Source: Defluviitaleaceae bacterium (GTDB taxonomy: Bacteria; Bacillota; Clostridia; Lachnospirales; UBA5962). Taken from it: a DNA stretch of 40,740 bases. The translations under genes and the position numbers were made by a program. The first letter of the stretch is position 1; the number at the start of each line of letters is the position of its first letter. The notes under the pieces were generated by a model. It was not told the origin of the DNA, searched no databases, and saw nothing but the letters and a program-made list of their open reading frames with translations. Location of the stretch: NCBI GenBank assembly GCA_009778165.1, contig WRKF01000182.1, positions 1 through 40,740 on the forward strand, written 5' to 3'. Below, piece by piece: positions 1 to 9,200 of this stretch.

Positions 1-787
1 CTATCTTCATAATGGATGTCCCGTTAGTGCTTATAACCTTGCTATCAGTTCCTTTACAAGATTATATCGCAATTCCTTTCCAAGGCACAAAACGTCATGA
101 AAGACATTCTTCAAACTTATTTATCACCTTGTTACCACAATAATAACATGTTTTGATATTTTTAGCAAGAGAATTTCCGAAAAATGGCAAAAAATGTTGA
201 CGCACTCCACTCGAACACTCGGACATTTTTCACTTGTTTCGTTATCGAGCATATTTTATAATGGGGTTATCTTTCTAAACTATAGGATTTTTTTGTTTTT
301 CTTGATTTTTTTCTAATATAAAGCATCACATAGAGTCACACATCGGGTGTGACATAGGGTGTGACATAGAGAGTTTCATAGTTCGCATTAGAATAATATT
401 TTTATAAGCAATTTCTATCAATTCCTAAAAGCCCAACCAAGATTTTTCGCCATTTTTGCATTTCATGCGATTTAGACACGCTCGAATTACTTTGGTCAGA
501 TATTTGAAAATCTTTTGAAAATCTATTGAAGCTAAATTTCCGTGGACTTAAATTCGCGGAATGGACATGACTGAATTAATGTGGTATAATGTGGCATGAT
601 GAAGGTAATAGTAGTTTCGTATTAATTGTCCTTATATTTTTTAAAACTGCCAAATTCATGACGGAATTGCTATAGTTTTCAAAAGCTCGTCAAGATTGAC
701 TTCGAGGGTAAAACCGGTTATTGCCGGGTGCTTAAATTACATTGCATCTTCACTTGTTGGAGTTGCTTTAGAAAGGAGGAAACAAAA
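1..787. other. Non-coding 5' region
   Basis: No convincing gene is visible in this stretch. It is AT-rich and holds a sigma-A type promoter at 562-590. It also has a small cluster of gtgtgac words: an inverted pair at 335-341/347-353 and a direct copy at 359-365. On the minus strand, 95-226 could encode 43 residues with a CYYC...C pattern, but no ribosome binding site is seen. That reading is at most a relic of a small zinc-ribbon protein. The promoter implies a leader of about 190 nt ahead of nfeD, in which I found no strong hairpin. Confidence 0.5.
562..590 (+). promoter_or_regulatory. Sigma-A promoter for nfeD-flotillin
   Basis: TGGACA at 562-567 (five of six matches to TTGACA) lies exactly 17 nt before a perfect TATAAT at 585-590. 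Transcription would begin near 597 and run into nfeD at 788 with a long untranslated leader. Confidence 0.6.
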
Positions 788-1288
788 ATGCAAACGCTAT
801 TTACTGTTGCATTTGGAGTAGGGTTGGGTTACACTGTCATATCGCTCGTTTTGGGCAACCTGTTGGATATGGGCGATTTTGACAACAGTGCATTTAGCCC
901 CTTGCGCCCCGCTCCCATTTCAGCATTTCTTGTTGTGTTTGGCGGTGTAGGAATGCTTTTTTACGAATCCCTGGGCTTTACTATGGTTCTTATCATATCC
1001 GCCTTCCTTGGGGTTGTTATTTCTTATCTTGTAATACGCTTTGTGCTAATGCCGCTACATAGAGCACAAAACACCAGCACAGTAGATAGGCAAAGCCTTG
1101 TAGGACACCATGCAGTGGTTCAGGTAAAAATACCGCAAAATGGTTTCGGTAAAATATCTCTTAATGTAAATGGCAGTAATGTTTCATCCCCTGCCAAAAG
1201 TGAAGACAGCAACGAAATATCAACAGGCACAACAGTAGAGATTGTGTCAATAGAACGCAACATATATTTTGTGAAAACCGCTCAGTAA
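788..1288 (+). CDS. NfeD-like membrane protein
   Basis: A 166-residue membrane protein of the NfeD family. Three hydrophobic segments are visible at about residues 3-25, 44-60 and 63-88. They are followed by a soluble beta-rich C-terminal domain (about 100-166) of the OB-fold type typical of short NfeD proteins such as B. subtilis YuaF. NfeD proteins pair with flotillin/SPFH proteins in membrane microdomains, and a flotillin-like gene follows 90 nt downstream, which supports the call. The ATG at 788 was chosen because GAAAGGAGGA at 771-780 sits just ahead of it. An upstream in-frame ATG at 728 has no such site and would add a cysteine-rich stretch unlike the family. It is probably co-transcribed with the next two genes from the promoter at 562-590. 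Confidence 0.8.
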   Translation: MQTLFTVAFGVGLGYTVISLVLGNLLDMGDFDNSAFSPLRPAPISAFLVVFGGVGMLFYESLGFTMVLIISAFLGVVISYLVIRFVLMPLHRAQNTSTVDRQSLVGHHAVVQVKIPQNGFGKISLNVNGSNVSSPAKSEDSNEISTGTTVEIVSIERNIYFVKTAQ

Positions 1289-1378
1289 CGCCAATCAGTA
1301 ATATGGTAAAGTAAATCATAATCAGGAAACAACCATGAAATAATCATGAAATAATTAGGAAATGATAGGAGGAATAAA

Positions 1379-2830
1379 ATGCCATTAGACGACATTATAA
1401 TCATCGGTCTTATTTTGGGAGCAATATTTTTAATAATTATCAGTGTGCTGCTCCTGTGGAGAAAAGTACCCCAGGACAAAGCACTAATCGTAACGGGTCT
1501 GCGTAAGCGTATTATTTCCGGTGGTGGTGGTGTTGTTATCCCCATGCTGGAGCGAACCGACCTTATATCTTTAGAAAATATGAAAATATACGTAGGTACC
1601 CAAGGGGCTCTCACCGAGCAAGGTGTGGGCATTGTTGTAAACGGTGTTGCAATAATAAAAGTGAAAAGCGACAAGGAATCTATCCTGTATGCTGTTGAAC
1701 AATTTAACACGGGCAGTTACAACAAAACAATAAAGGTAATAGAAGACACATCCAAATCTGTTTTGGACGGTAAGTTGCGTGAAATTATATCCAAACTTAC
1801 AGTAGAAGAAATTTATAAAGACCGTGAAAAGTTTTCATCTCAAGTGCAAGAGGTGGCAGCGTTAGACCTCGCCGATATGGGGTTAGAGGTAAAGGCTCTT
1901 ACCATTATAGATATTTCTGACACAAACGGCTATTTGGATGCTTTGGGTAAAAAGCGTATTTCGGAAGTGTTGAGAGATGCACAAATAGCAGAAGCAAATG
2001 CATCCATGGAGACAAAAATTAAAACAAGCGAAGCAAACCGCCTTGGGCAAGAAGCATTTTTGGCATCTGAAACAAAAATTGCTGAGGCAAGCAAGGAAAA
2101 AGAACTGCGCATACAGTCCTATCGTAAAGAACAGGAGAGCGCAAAAGCTATCGCCGACCTTGCATATGAGATAGAAAAAAACAAGGTAAACAAAGAAGTT
2201 ACTGAAACGCAAATGCAAGTTGAGCTTATACGTAAGCAACGCGAAACAGAGTTGGCACAACAAGAAGCCATTCGTATGGAAAAAGAGCTGGACGCAACAA
2301 TAATTAAACAAGCGGAAGCAGACAAGTATAAAGAGATCCAAGGGGCTCAAGCTCGTGCAGAAGCTCTAAAGTTGGACGGCCAAGCTCGTGCGGAAGCCCG
2401 GAAAATGGAAAGCAGCGCAGAAGCCCACGGTATAAGAGAAAAGGGTTCGGCGGAAGCCCACCAGATAAGGGAAAGAGGTACAGCGGAAGCTGATATTATG
2501 AGAGAGTTGGGGCTAGCTGAAGCCGAAGCCATGCACAAAAAAGCCCAAGCATTTAAACAGTACGGAGATGCGGCTATAACTCAACTAATAGTGGAGCGTT
2601 TGCCGGAAATAGCAAGTGCAATATCTGAACCTCTATCCAAAACAGAAAAAATTGTTATTGTAGACAACGGCTCTAACGGGCAAGGTGGCGGAGCGTCAAA
2701 AATAAGCAGCTACGTTACAGATATTATGGCGACTCTACCCCAAACCGTAGAAGCCCTAACCGGGATAAATGTGTTGGATGTTTTGAAAAATGTTGAGACA
2801 GGGCAGCCACTCAATAAAGAACAAGAATAA
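1379..2830 (+). CDS. Flotillin-like SPFH protein
   Basis: A 483-residue flotillin family protein. One N-terminal membrane segment (about residues 5-27) is followed by an SPFH/PHB domain (about 30-200). Next comes a long charged coiled-coil region rich in Ala-Glu repeats (about 205-400), with many EA/AEA units and a run of related GSAEAH/GTAEAD motifs. The protein ends in a Gly-rich turn and a short hydrophobic tail. Length and layout match bacterial FloT/YuaG. Flotillins are scaffolds of functional membrane microdomains and associate with NfeD proteins, one of which is encoded immediately upstream. The start has ATAGGAGG at 1366-1373 ahead of it. The next gene starts only 27 nt after the stop, so the three genes are likely one transcript. 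Confidence 0.88.
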   Translation: MPLDDIIIIGLILGAIFLIIISVLLLWRKVPQDKALIVTGLRKRIISGGGGVVIPMLERTDLISLENMKIYVGTQGALTEQGVGIVVNGVAIIKVKSDKESILYAVEQFNTGSYNKTIKVIEDTSKSVLDGKLREIISKLTVEEIYKDREKFSSQVQEVAALDLADMGLEVKALTIIDISDTNGYLDALGKKRISEVLRDAQIAEANASMETKIKTSEANRLGQEAFLASETKIAEASKEKELRIQSYRKEQESAKAIADLAYEIEKNKVNKEVTETQMQVELIRKQRETELAQQEAIRMEKELDATIIKQAEADKYKEIQGAQARAEALKLDGQARAEARKMESSAEAHGIREKGSAEAHQIRERGTAEADIMRELGLAEAEAMHKKAQAFKQYGDAAITQLIVERLPEIASAISEPLSKTEKIVIVDNGSNGQGGGASKISSYVTDIMATLPQTVEALTGINVLDVLKNVETGQPLNKEQE

Positions 2831-2857
2831 AAAATCTGCAAAAGGGGTTAATTTATT

Positions 2858-3688
2858 ATGAAAGTTCTAACGATAAATGCAACACCAAAAACCGACGGTT
2901 TGTGCTATTCCTTTGTAACGGCAGCAAAGGAAGCGACGGACAAGTTGGGTATAGAAAATGAAATCTTGCGGCTATCAGATATAGGCATTGAGAAATGCGT
3001 AATGTGCGACGATGGCTGGGGTATTTGTTTTAGACATCATACGTGCAAATTTGGCGACAAGGACGGGTTTAATCCTTTGCAAGAAAAAGTTAAAGAAGCC
3101 GACGCATATATTTATATAACGCCGGTATACTGGGGCGAGGTAAGTGAAGAGCTTAAAGCATTTTTGGACAAGCTAAGGCGTTGCCAAGCCACAAAGCAAT
3201 GGAATTCAGACAAATCCGAGGTATCATTTTTAAAGGGTAAACCAAGCATTATGGTTGCATCTGCCGGTGGTGGTGGCGGTGGCATTGTTACCACATTTGC
3301 AGATATAGAACGTGCTATAACCCAAATGGGTGGCGACGAATGGCCACGCGAAACAAGCGGCATTTTTGACTATATTGCTGTAAACCGTTGGAACCAAGAA
3401 TACAAAAGAGAGGCTTTAAAATCCGCTATTGTTGAAATGGTTAAGTTTCACAAAAAACCAAAAGTTGTATCTGTAGTTGCTCAAGCAGATTATAAATTGT
3501 TGCTTACATTTGACAATGAAGAAAAGAGAATTTTTGACATGAAGCCTTATTTGGAAAAAAAGCCGTACGATGAGCTAAAAGACGTATCGAAGTTTGAAAA
3601 TGTAAAAATAACCGGTGTTCATATAGAATGGCGATCCAGGGTAGACATGCATTCAGACAAGCTGTATTCTGACAGCTTGCCGATTTAA
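2858..3688 (+). CDS. Flavodoxin-fold FMN reductase fused to DUF2442
   Basis: A 276-residue two-domain protein. Residues 1 to about 195 are an NADPH-dependent FMN reductase/flavodoxin-type fold. They begin KVLTINATPKTDG (the flavin phosphate loop) and carry the cysteine-rich segment KCVMCDDGWGIC, the PVYWGEVS segment and a Gly-rich loop at about 137-143. Iron-sulfur flavoproteins and related reductases have similar cysteine patterns, so extra cofactor binding is possible but unproven. Residues about 205-276 match the DUF2442 pattern: VVAQADYKLLLTFDNEEKRIFDMKPYL, then IEW and a terminal DKLY. DUF2442 proteins are usually free-standing and often sit near toxin-antitoxin genes, so this joining is unusual. 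The gene follows the flotillin-like gene by 27 nt with an AAAGGGG site, which suggests co-expression. The substrate is unknown. Confidence 0.75.
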   Translation: MKVLTINATPKTDGLCYSFVTAAKEATDKLGIENEILRLSDIGIEKCVMCDDGWGICFRHHTCKFGDKDGFNPLQEKVKEADAYIYITPVYWGEVSEELKAFLDKLRRCQATKQWNSDKSEVSFLKGKPSIMVASAGGGGGGIVTTFADIERAITQMGGDEWPRETSGIFDYIAVNRWNQEYKREALKSAIVEMVKFHKKPKVVSVVAQADYKLLLTFDNEEKRIFDMKPYLEKKPYDELKDVSKFENVKITGVHIEWRSRVDMHSDKLYSDSLPI

Positions 3689-3718
3689 ACAACTTAGACT
3701 TTTCAGAAATCATATATA

Positions 3719-3768
3719 GTCGATTAACTTAATTTCCATTAATTTTTTCCGAAATCAAGTTAATCGAC
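3719..3768. repeat. Inverted repeat, 18-bp stem with one mismatch
   Basis: The left arm at 3719-3736 (gtcgattaacttaatttc) pairs with 3751-3768 with one mismatch, leaving a 14-nt loop. No T-tract follows, so it is not a classic terminator. It is the first of three adjacent palindromes. Confidence 0.7.
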
Positions 3769-3780
3769 CAACCTTAATTC

Positions 3781-3828
3781 AGCAGTTTAACTTAAAAAGC
3801 CGCTTGCGGGTTTTTGAGTTAAACTGCT
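3781..3828 (+). terminator. Nested hairpin, probable terminator
   Basis: The outer arms agcagtttaac (3781-3791) and gttaaactgct (3818-3828) are perfectly complementary. Inside, AAAAA-CCGC at 3794-3803 pairs with GCGG-TTTTT at 3806-3815. The inner A-stem-T arrangement is that of a bidirectional rho-independent terminator. It lies after the flavodoxin/DUF2442 gene. Confidence 0.6.
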
Positions 3829-3830
3829 AT

Positions 3831-3880
3831 AGCAAATTAACTTTTCGTTGCCCCTTTTAAATCAGAAAAGTTAATTTGCT
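3831..3880. repeat. Dispersed palindrome element, copy A
   Basis: A perfect 16-bp inverted repeat: agcaaattaacttttc at 3831-3846 and its complement at 3865-3880, with an 18-nt loop. The same arms and nearly the same loop occur at 21492-21541 in the opposite orientation. Related arms occur at 38668-38744 and 32662-32676. In both full copies the element is followed by tttccttaa, so the conserved unit extends past the right arm. Confidence 0.8.
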
Positions 3881-4030
3881 TTCCTTAAATTTCAGCACTT
3901 TCATCCTTTTTTAATTCAAAGTCAAAAAAACTTCCCCAAAGACTATTTTTGTGTTAAAATATTCTATATGAGATATATTCGTAACAACAATTAATTTTTT
4001 TATCTTTTTTTACCTTAATTGGAGGGTTTT

Positions 4031-6055
4031 ATGAAAAAATATTCGGCAAAAGAAATAAGAAACGTTGTAGTCCTAGGTCATACCGGTAGCGGCAAAACTA
4101 CCTTAATAGAATCGTCTTTGTTTTTGGCAGGCCATACAAAGCGGTTCGGAAAAGTAGACGAGGGTAATACCACAAGCGACTACGATCCGGAAGAGGCTCG
4201 TCGCCAAATCTCCATCTCTGCTAGTGTTTTGCCGGTAGAATGGAAAGACACAAAAATAAATTTTATAGACACACCGGGCTTTTTCGACTTCGACGGAGAG
4301 GTGCGTCAGGCACTGGCCGTTGCTGATATGGCAGTTTTGGTTATAAATGCAAAAAGCGGTATAGAAGTCGGAACAGAGCGAGCTTGGGAGTATATCCAAA
4401 AAAACGACCTTCCCCGTATTATTTTCGTTAGCGGCATGGACGATGAACACGTTGACTACGAGAGTATGCTTGAGAATCTGAAAGAAAATTTCGGTAAATC
4501 TATTGCACCGCTCCAAGAGCCAATAATAGAAGAGGGGGGTAAGTTTGTTGGGTATGTAAATATTATAAAAAAACAAGGCCGTAAATATGTAGACGGTCGC
4601 ACCCAGGACTGCCCAATTCCCGAAAATTTGGTAGAAAGCGTGGCGATGTTGCGCAAAATGTTGGAAGAGTCTGTTGCAGAAACCGACGATGCACTAATGG
4701 AAAAGTTTTTTGACGACCAAGATTTTACTGAAGAAGAGTTGCAAGTGGCCAAAAATATAGGAACTGCAAATGGTACCGTTACACCTGTCCTTGTGGGAGC
4801 CGGCATTCATTCTATTGGTGTGCGGGTGCTTTTGAATGCAATAATAGAGTACGTGCCGCCAACGGCAGAGCTATGCCCGACCGTTAAAACTACTACAGAC
4901 CAAATTGACTGCACCGCAGAAGGTTCACTTTGTGCTTTTGTTTTCAAAACAATTTCTGACCCATATGTTGGCAGGCTTTCCCTGTTCAGGGTTTATTCCG
5001 GTGTTTTCAAAAAAGACACCCCCCTTTATAACTCCAACACTCAAACAAACGAAAAAATTTCCCAGTTATATATAATGCGGGGAAAAGAGCAAATATCTGT
5101 AGACGAAATATCTGCGGGAGATATTGGTGCAATCGCAAAACTTTCTGCCACATCCACAGGGGACACACTTGCCACAAAGGAGAAACCCTATGTTTTGCCC
5201 GGCATAGATTTCCCTAAGCCTCTATACGCAATGGGGCTTGTACCTAAGGGTAAAGGGGACGAGGACAAAATATCGGGAGCAATATCAAAGTTTTTGGACG
5301 AGGACAAAACCCTAAGCTACAATCTTAACCGGGAAACGAAACAAACTGTAATAGCCGGTCTTGGCGACAGCCATTTAGATGTACTGATAAACAAGCTACG
5401 CTCAAAATATAAGTTGGAGGTGGAGCTAACGCCGCTTGTTGTGCCTTTTAAAGAAACGATAAAGGGTAAGGCGGTAGGGATACGAGGGCGGCACAAAAAG
5501 CAGTCCGGCGGGGCAGGGCAGTTTGGCGACGTGGTTATGGATTTTGAACCTAGCGGCGACCTTACCCAACCATATGTGTTTGAAGAAAAGATATTTGGGG
5601 GCGCTGTTCCCAGAAACTTTTTCCCTGCGGTAGAAAAGGGGATTCAGGAATCTGTTTTGGCGGGCCCGTTGGGGGGGTATCCTGTTGTGGGGTTAAAAGC
5701 TACACTACAAGATGGATCATATCACGCTGTAGACAGCAACGAGCTTTCCTTTAAACTGGCTGCAATAATTGCTTTCAAAGATGGTTTTATGAAAGCTAAC
5801 CCCGTTTTGTTGGAGCCAATATATAAAATTGAAATTCTTGTGCCGGATCAGTACACCGGGGATATAATGGGCGATATGAACCGCCGCCGTGGTCGTATAC
5901 TGGGTATGCACAAAGAAGACACAAAGCAGGTGATTAGCGTGCTTGCACCACTAACCGAAATGGTAAACTACACAATAGACTTGCGTTCTATGACCCAGGG
6001 CAGAGGTAGCTTTACAATGGAGTTTGAGCAGTACGAAGAAGCACCAAGAAATTAG
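4031..6055 (+). CDS. EF-G-like translation GTPase
   Basis: A 674-residue paralog of elongation factor G. The G1 loop GHTGSGKTTL is near residue 17, DTPGFFDF marks G3, and EF-G domains II-V follow through the C-terminal GDIMGDMNRRRGRILG and RSMTQGRGSF segments. Two features set it apart from canonical FusA. The switch I segment reads EEARRQISIS instead of the invariant RGITI pattern. The G4 motif reads SGMD instead of NKMD. This fits the EF-G-like subfamily common in Clostridia, whose role in translation or ribosome rescue is not settled. It is not a TetM-type protein by its overall pattern. The ATG at 4031 was chosen because TTGGAGGG (4019-4026) precedes it; the upstream TTG lies inside that site. 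The gene stands alone and a hairpin follows at 6061-6126. Confidence 0.8.
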   Translation: MKKYSAKEIRNVVVLGHTGSGKTTLIESSLFLAGHTKRFGKVDEGNTTSDYDPEEARRQISISASVLPVEWKDTKINFIDTPGFFDFDGEVRQALAVADMAVLVINAKSGIEVGTERAWEYIQKNDLPRIIFVSGMDDEHVDYESMLENLKENFGKSIAPLQEPIIEEGGKFVGYVNIIKKQGRKYVDGRTQDCPIPENLVESVAMLRKMLEESVAETDDALMEKFFDDQDFTEEELQVAKNIGTANGTVTPVLVGAGIHSIGVRVLLNAIIEYVPPTAELCPTVKTTTDQIDCTAEGSLCAFVFKTISDPYVGRLSLFRVYSGVFKKDTPLYNSNTQTNEKISQLYIMRGKEQISVDEISAGDIGAIAKLSATSTGDTLATKEKPYVLPGIDFPKPLYAMGLVPKGKGDEDKISGAISKFLDEDKTLSYNLNRETKQTVIAGLGDSHLDVLINKLRSKYKLEVELTPLVVPFKETIKGKAVGIRGRHKKQSGGAGQFGDVVMDFEPSGDLTQPYVFEEKIFGGAVPRNFFPAVEKGIQESVLAGPLGGYPVVGLKATLQDGSYHAVDSNELSFKLAAIIAFKDGFMKANPVLLEPIYKIEILVPDQYTGDIMGDMNRRRGRILGMHKEDTKQVISVLAPLTEMVNYTIDLRSMTQGRGSFTMEFEQYEEAPRN

Positions 6056-6060
6056 AGATA

Positions 6061-6126
6061 TAGCGAATCGACTTTTTTCTGTCGGTTTTTAATTTAAAAC
6101 CGACAGAAAAAGTTAAGTTTTGCTAT
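6061..6126 (+). terminator. Hairpin after EF-G-like gene
   Basis: A long imperfect hairpin whose core arm ttttctgtcggtttt (about 6075-6090) pairs with aaaaccgacagaaaa around 6096-6110. The outer ends read tagcgaa and ttttgcta. It lies directly after the stop codon and probably ends transcription. The outer TAGC ends resemble other intergenic palindromes in this window. Confidence 0.6.
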
Positions 6127-6150
6127 AGTATCCATGGATTAAAAAGACGT

Positions 6151-6179
6151 TTGTTATATATTTGGAAAAATGCTATATA
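6151..6179 (+). promoter_or_regulatory. Extended -10 promoter for hybrid kinase
   Basis: TTGTTA at 6151-6156 lies 17 nt before TATATA at 6174-6179. A TG pair at 6171-6172 forms an extended -10. Transcription would start near 6186, giving a leader of only about 20 nt that carries the AAGGAGGG site. Confidence 0.45.
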
Positions 6180-6205
6180 ATCTTTGATTAAGGAGGGCTA
6201 CCATT

Positions 6206-9200
6206 ATGATTTCAAAATCTCCGCTCACAAAAGAACGACGAAGAAAGACACTTGCGTATCGTTCCCGAATCTTATATATAGTTGTCCCCATAATATCACT
6301 TGGGCTTTTGGCGGCAATCAATGCTATAATATACAGAAACCTTGTGGCGTATAGCGTGCGGAATATGGCTCTCCAATATTCCGTAGAGGCGGCAGCTAAC
6401 TTTCAAACCGGTATAAACCCTCATTTTACACTAATGCAGCAAATAGCCAGCTCTGCAACCATAGGACGCTGGTTGGCAAACGAATATGACCAAGACTTAA
6501 AAAGAAATGCCTTTTATGAGATTGTGGGGCATGCCCGTTTTTCCCCGGAAACTCGCCTAATGTTTACTGTGTATGATTCTAGGCGAGGGTACGATTTTTA
6601 TGTTGATCTTGATTTCAACGAATTTATGTACTGGGGTATTTTGGAAGGCGGCGAGGTTAGCCAATGGTTTTACGACACAAGAGACCATGAAATCCCATTT
6701 ATACTCAACATACAGCGCGACCGCTATGTAGATTATGACTATGATTATGATCTGCTTGTGTGGGCTAACCACCGTATAATGTATCAAGACCAGTTTGTAG
6801 GGGTTGTTACAGTGGGGTTCGATTTTGAAACAATCTTTGATGCTGTTTTTGGTGTATACGACTATACAATGATGAGAGGGTATATAATCGATAGGTACGG
6901 ATTAGTACGCTCCGACAGCGCACAGCTCTTGCAAGTAACAGAAGCAGGGCTACCGATATTACCTATCATACCCGAATCTGTCTACAACCCTGCTTTGTAC
7001 GAACATATACAAACACATTTGAACCGATTACAAAACGGTCTGTTTTTGCCCGGCACATACAGTTACGGCGTTGTGGATTTAACAGCCGGCAGCTTTAGCA
7101 ATGCTAGCATTTCTCCCATTATTGGAACGGATTGGAGCTTAGTTATACTTAGTAACCCCGTTGGTACTCTTGCAGATTTTGCTTATGTGGTGCTGCTTAT
7201 AGCTGTTATTATTGTTTTGGCGATAATGATTACTGTGTATGGCTATTGGATTCACCGTTTTATAATAACCCCGCTACATAATTTGACTGGTAGCATATTT
7301 GTTGAAACTAATGCTAACAGCAATCCGGATTACACGATAAAAGTTTATGGCTTGGACAGACAAGATGAAATAGGTGATGTGGCAAGAGCAATAGACACAA
7401 TGAAAAATAATTTAAAAGAATCTATGGAAAACGCCAGTCTGTTAGAGTTAGCCGAAGAAAAAAATAAGGCAAAGAGCGATTTTTTGGCAAAAATGAGTCA
7501 CGAAATACGCACACCTATCACAGCGGTTCTTGGTATATCAGAGATAGAACTGGGTTCTTCCGAACTGCCCCCTTACCTGGAAAAATCGTTTTCTCGAATA
7601 CACGACTCTGCACAAATGTTGTTGGGTATCGTGAACGGTATTTTGGATTTATCTAAAATAGAGGCGGGCAAAATGGAGATTATGAACGATAGGTATCACA
7701 TATCCAGCCTGATAAGCGATACATCGCACATTAGTGCAGTTTATATAGGTGATAAAAAAATAGACTTTGCTATATCGGTAGATGAAAACCTACCTCAAGC
7801 CTTTTTTGGAGATGCATTGCGTATTGCTCAAATAGTTAACAATCTGCTTTCAAACTCCTTTAAATATACAAGGAGCGGTTCGGTAAAACTTTCTTATGAA
7901 TACAAGGCAATCGAAGGCGATATGGGCAATATTGTTATAACGGTTGCCGACACCGGTATGGGTATGTCGGATGAACAGCTACAGCATTTAAACGAGGAAT
8001 ATACCCGGTTTCATGAACAGGAAATGCGCAATGTGGAAGGAACGGGGCTTGGGATGCCTATTGTATACAACCTAACCAACATGATGGATGCCGTTATAAA
8101 AGTAACTTCTGAACTGGGCAAAGGCACAAGTGTTGAAGTATCTATACCACAGAAAGTATCAAACTCTACGCCAATCGGCCCGAAACTCGCTCATATATTG
8201 CAAAGGTTTGAAACACTAAGGGCAGACAAACGATCCAATGTTGAACCGGAACCCATGCCTTATGGTAGTGTTCTTGTTGTGGATGATGTGGATGCAAATA
8301 TTTTTGTGGCAAAAGGGTTACTAAAATTTTATGATATTCACGTAGACACCGCAAATAGTGGTGAGGCTGCAATAGAAAAAATTAAATCGCACGAAAAATA
8401 TGATATTGTTTTTTTAGATCATATGCTACCCGGGCTAAACGGTACCGAAACAATGAAAGAGATACGCAAGCTAGGTTATACGGGTGCAATAGTATCTTTT
8501 ACTGCCAATGCCTTAATAGATCAAGCCCAGAAGTCTATAGAAGATGGTTTTGATGATTTTGTGTCTAAGCCAATTTTGCTAAAAGAGCTAAACAAAGTTT
8601 TAGTGGAGCATGTAAAAAACAAGTATCCCGCTGATGTGATAGAGGCTGCTAAAAAAGCCAAAAAATACGAAAAAAGAGAACGCAAAACCATAGAAAACCA
8701 TATGGAGAGCAGTGAAATAAAAGAAGCCCTGATGCGAGAGTTTGTTAAAACTCAAAAAGATACTTTCTCTGAAATAAGTACAGCTATAGATAATGGAGAT
8801 ACAAAAGCTGCCCTTCTTTTGGCTCACAGTCTAAAAGGGATTTCTTATCTTATAAACGAAGATACTTTGGCAGAGGTGGCTGCAAAAGTGGAAAATAGTC
8901 TGTTGAAAAGCAGTTCAGTAGATCCGGCTCATATGCAATCACTGGAGCAGCATTTGAACTCGGTTCTGAACAATATAAAACTGCCGGAAACAAAAGGGGC
9001 TGTAAATGAAGTTGAAAAAGAAAAGGTGTTGGCTATTTTCGATAAACTGGAGCCTTTGCTTGCGAGCAACAACTCCGAATGTTTGTTCCTTGTAGAAGAG
9101 CTAAGTACAATACCGGAAACGGCTGTAATGATCAAAAAAATAGAAAGTTTTGATTTTTCGACAGCACTGGAAGATTTGAAAATATTGCGAGATGTTTTGA

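Larger units (their letters stand above)
3689..4030. other. Intergenic region with three tandem palindromes
   Basis: This 342-nt gap holds three consecutive imperfect or perfect hairpins, at 3719-3768, 3781-3828 and 3831-3880. They are followed by an AT-rich stretch that probably contains the promoter of the EF-G-like gene. TAAAAT at 3955-3960 is a possible -10, but no good -35 was found. No coding sequence is visible. Confidence 0.6.

Noticed and set aside
95-226. Minus-strand 43-codon frame with a CYYC...C zinc-ribbon-like pattern
   Set aside because: No ribosome binding site, no operon context and very short; not listed as a gene, only mentioned as a possible relic.
3719-3880. Clustered repeats considered as a CRISPR array
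   Set aside because: The three units are palindromes of different sequence with no unique spacers of constant length, and no cas genes are present.
4031-6055. EF-G-like protein considered as a TetM-type tetracycline resistance factor
   Set aside because: The N-terminal switch and G4 motifs and the overall pattern fit the clostridial EF-G-like subfamily better than ribosomal protection proteins.
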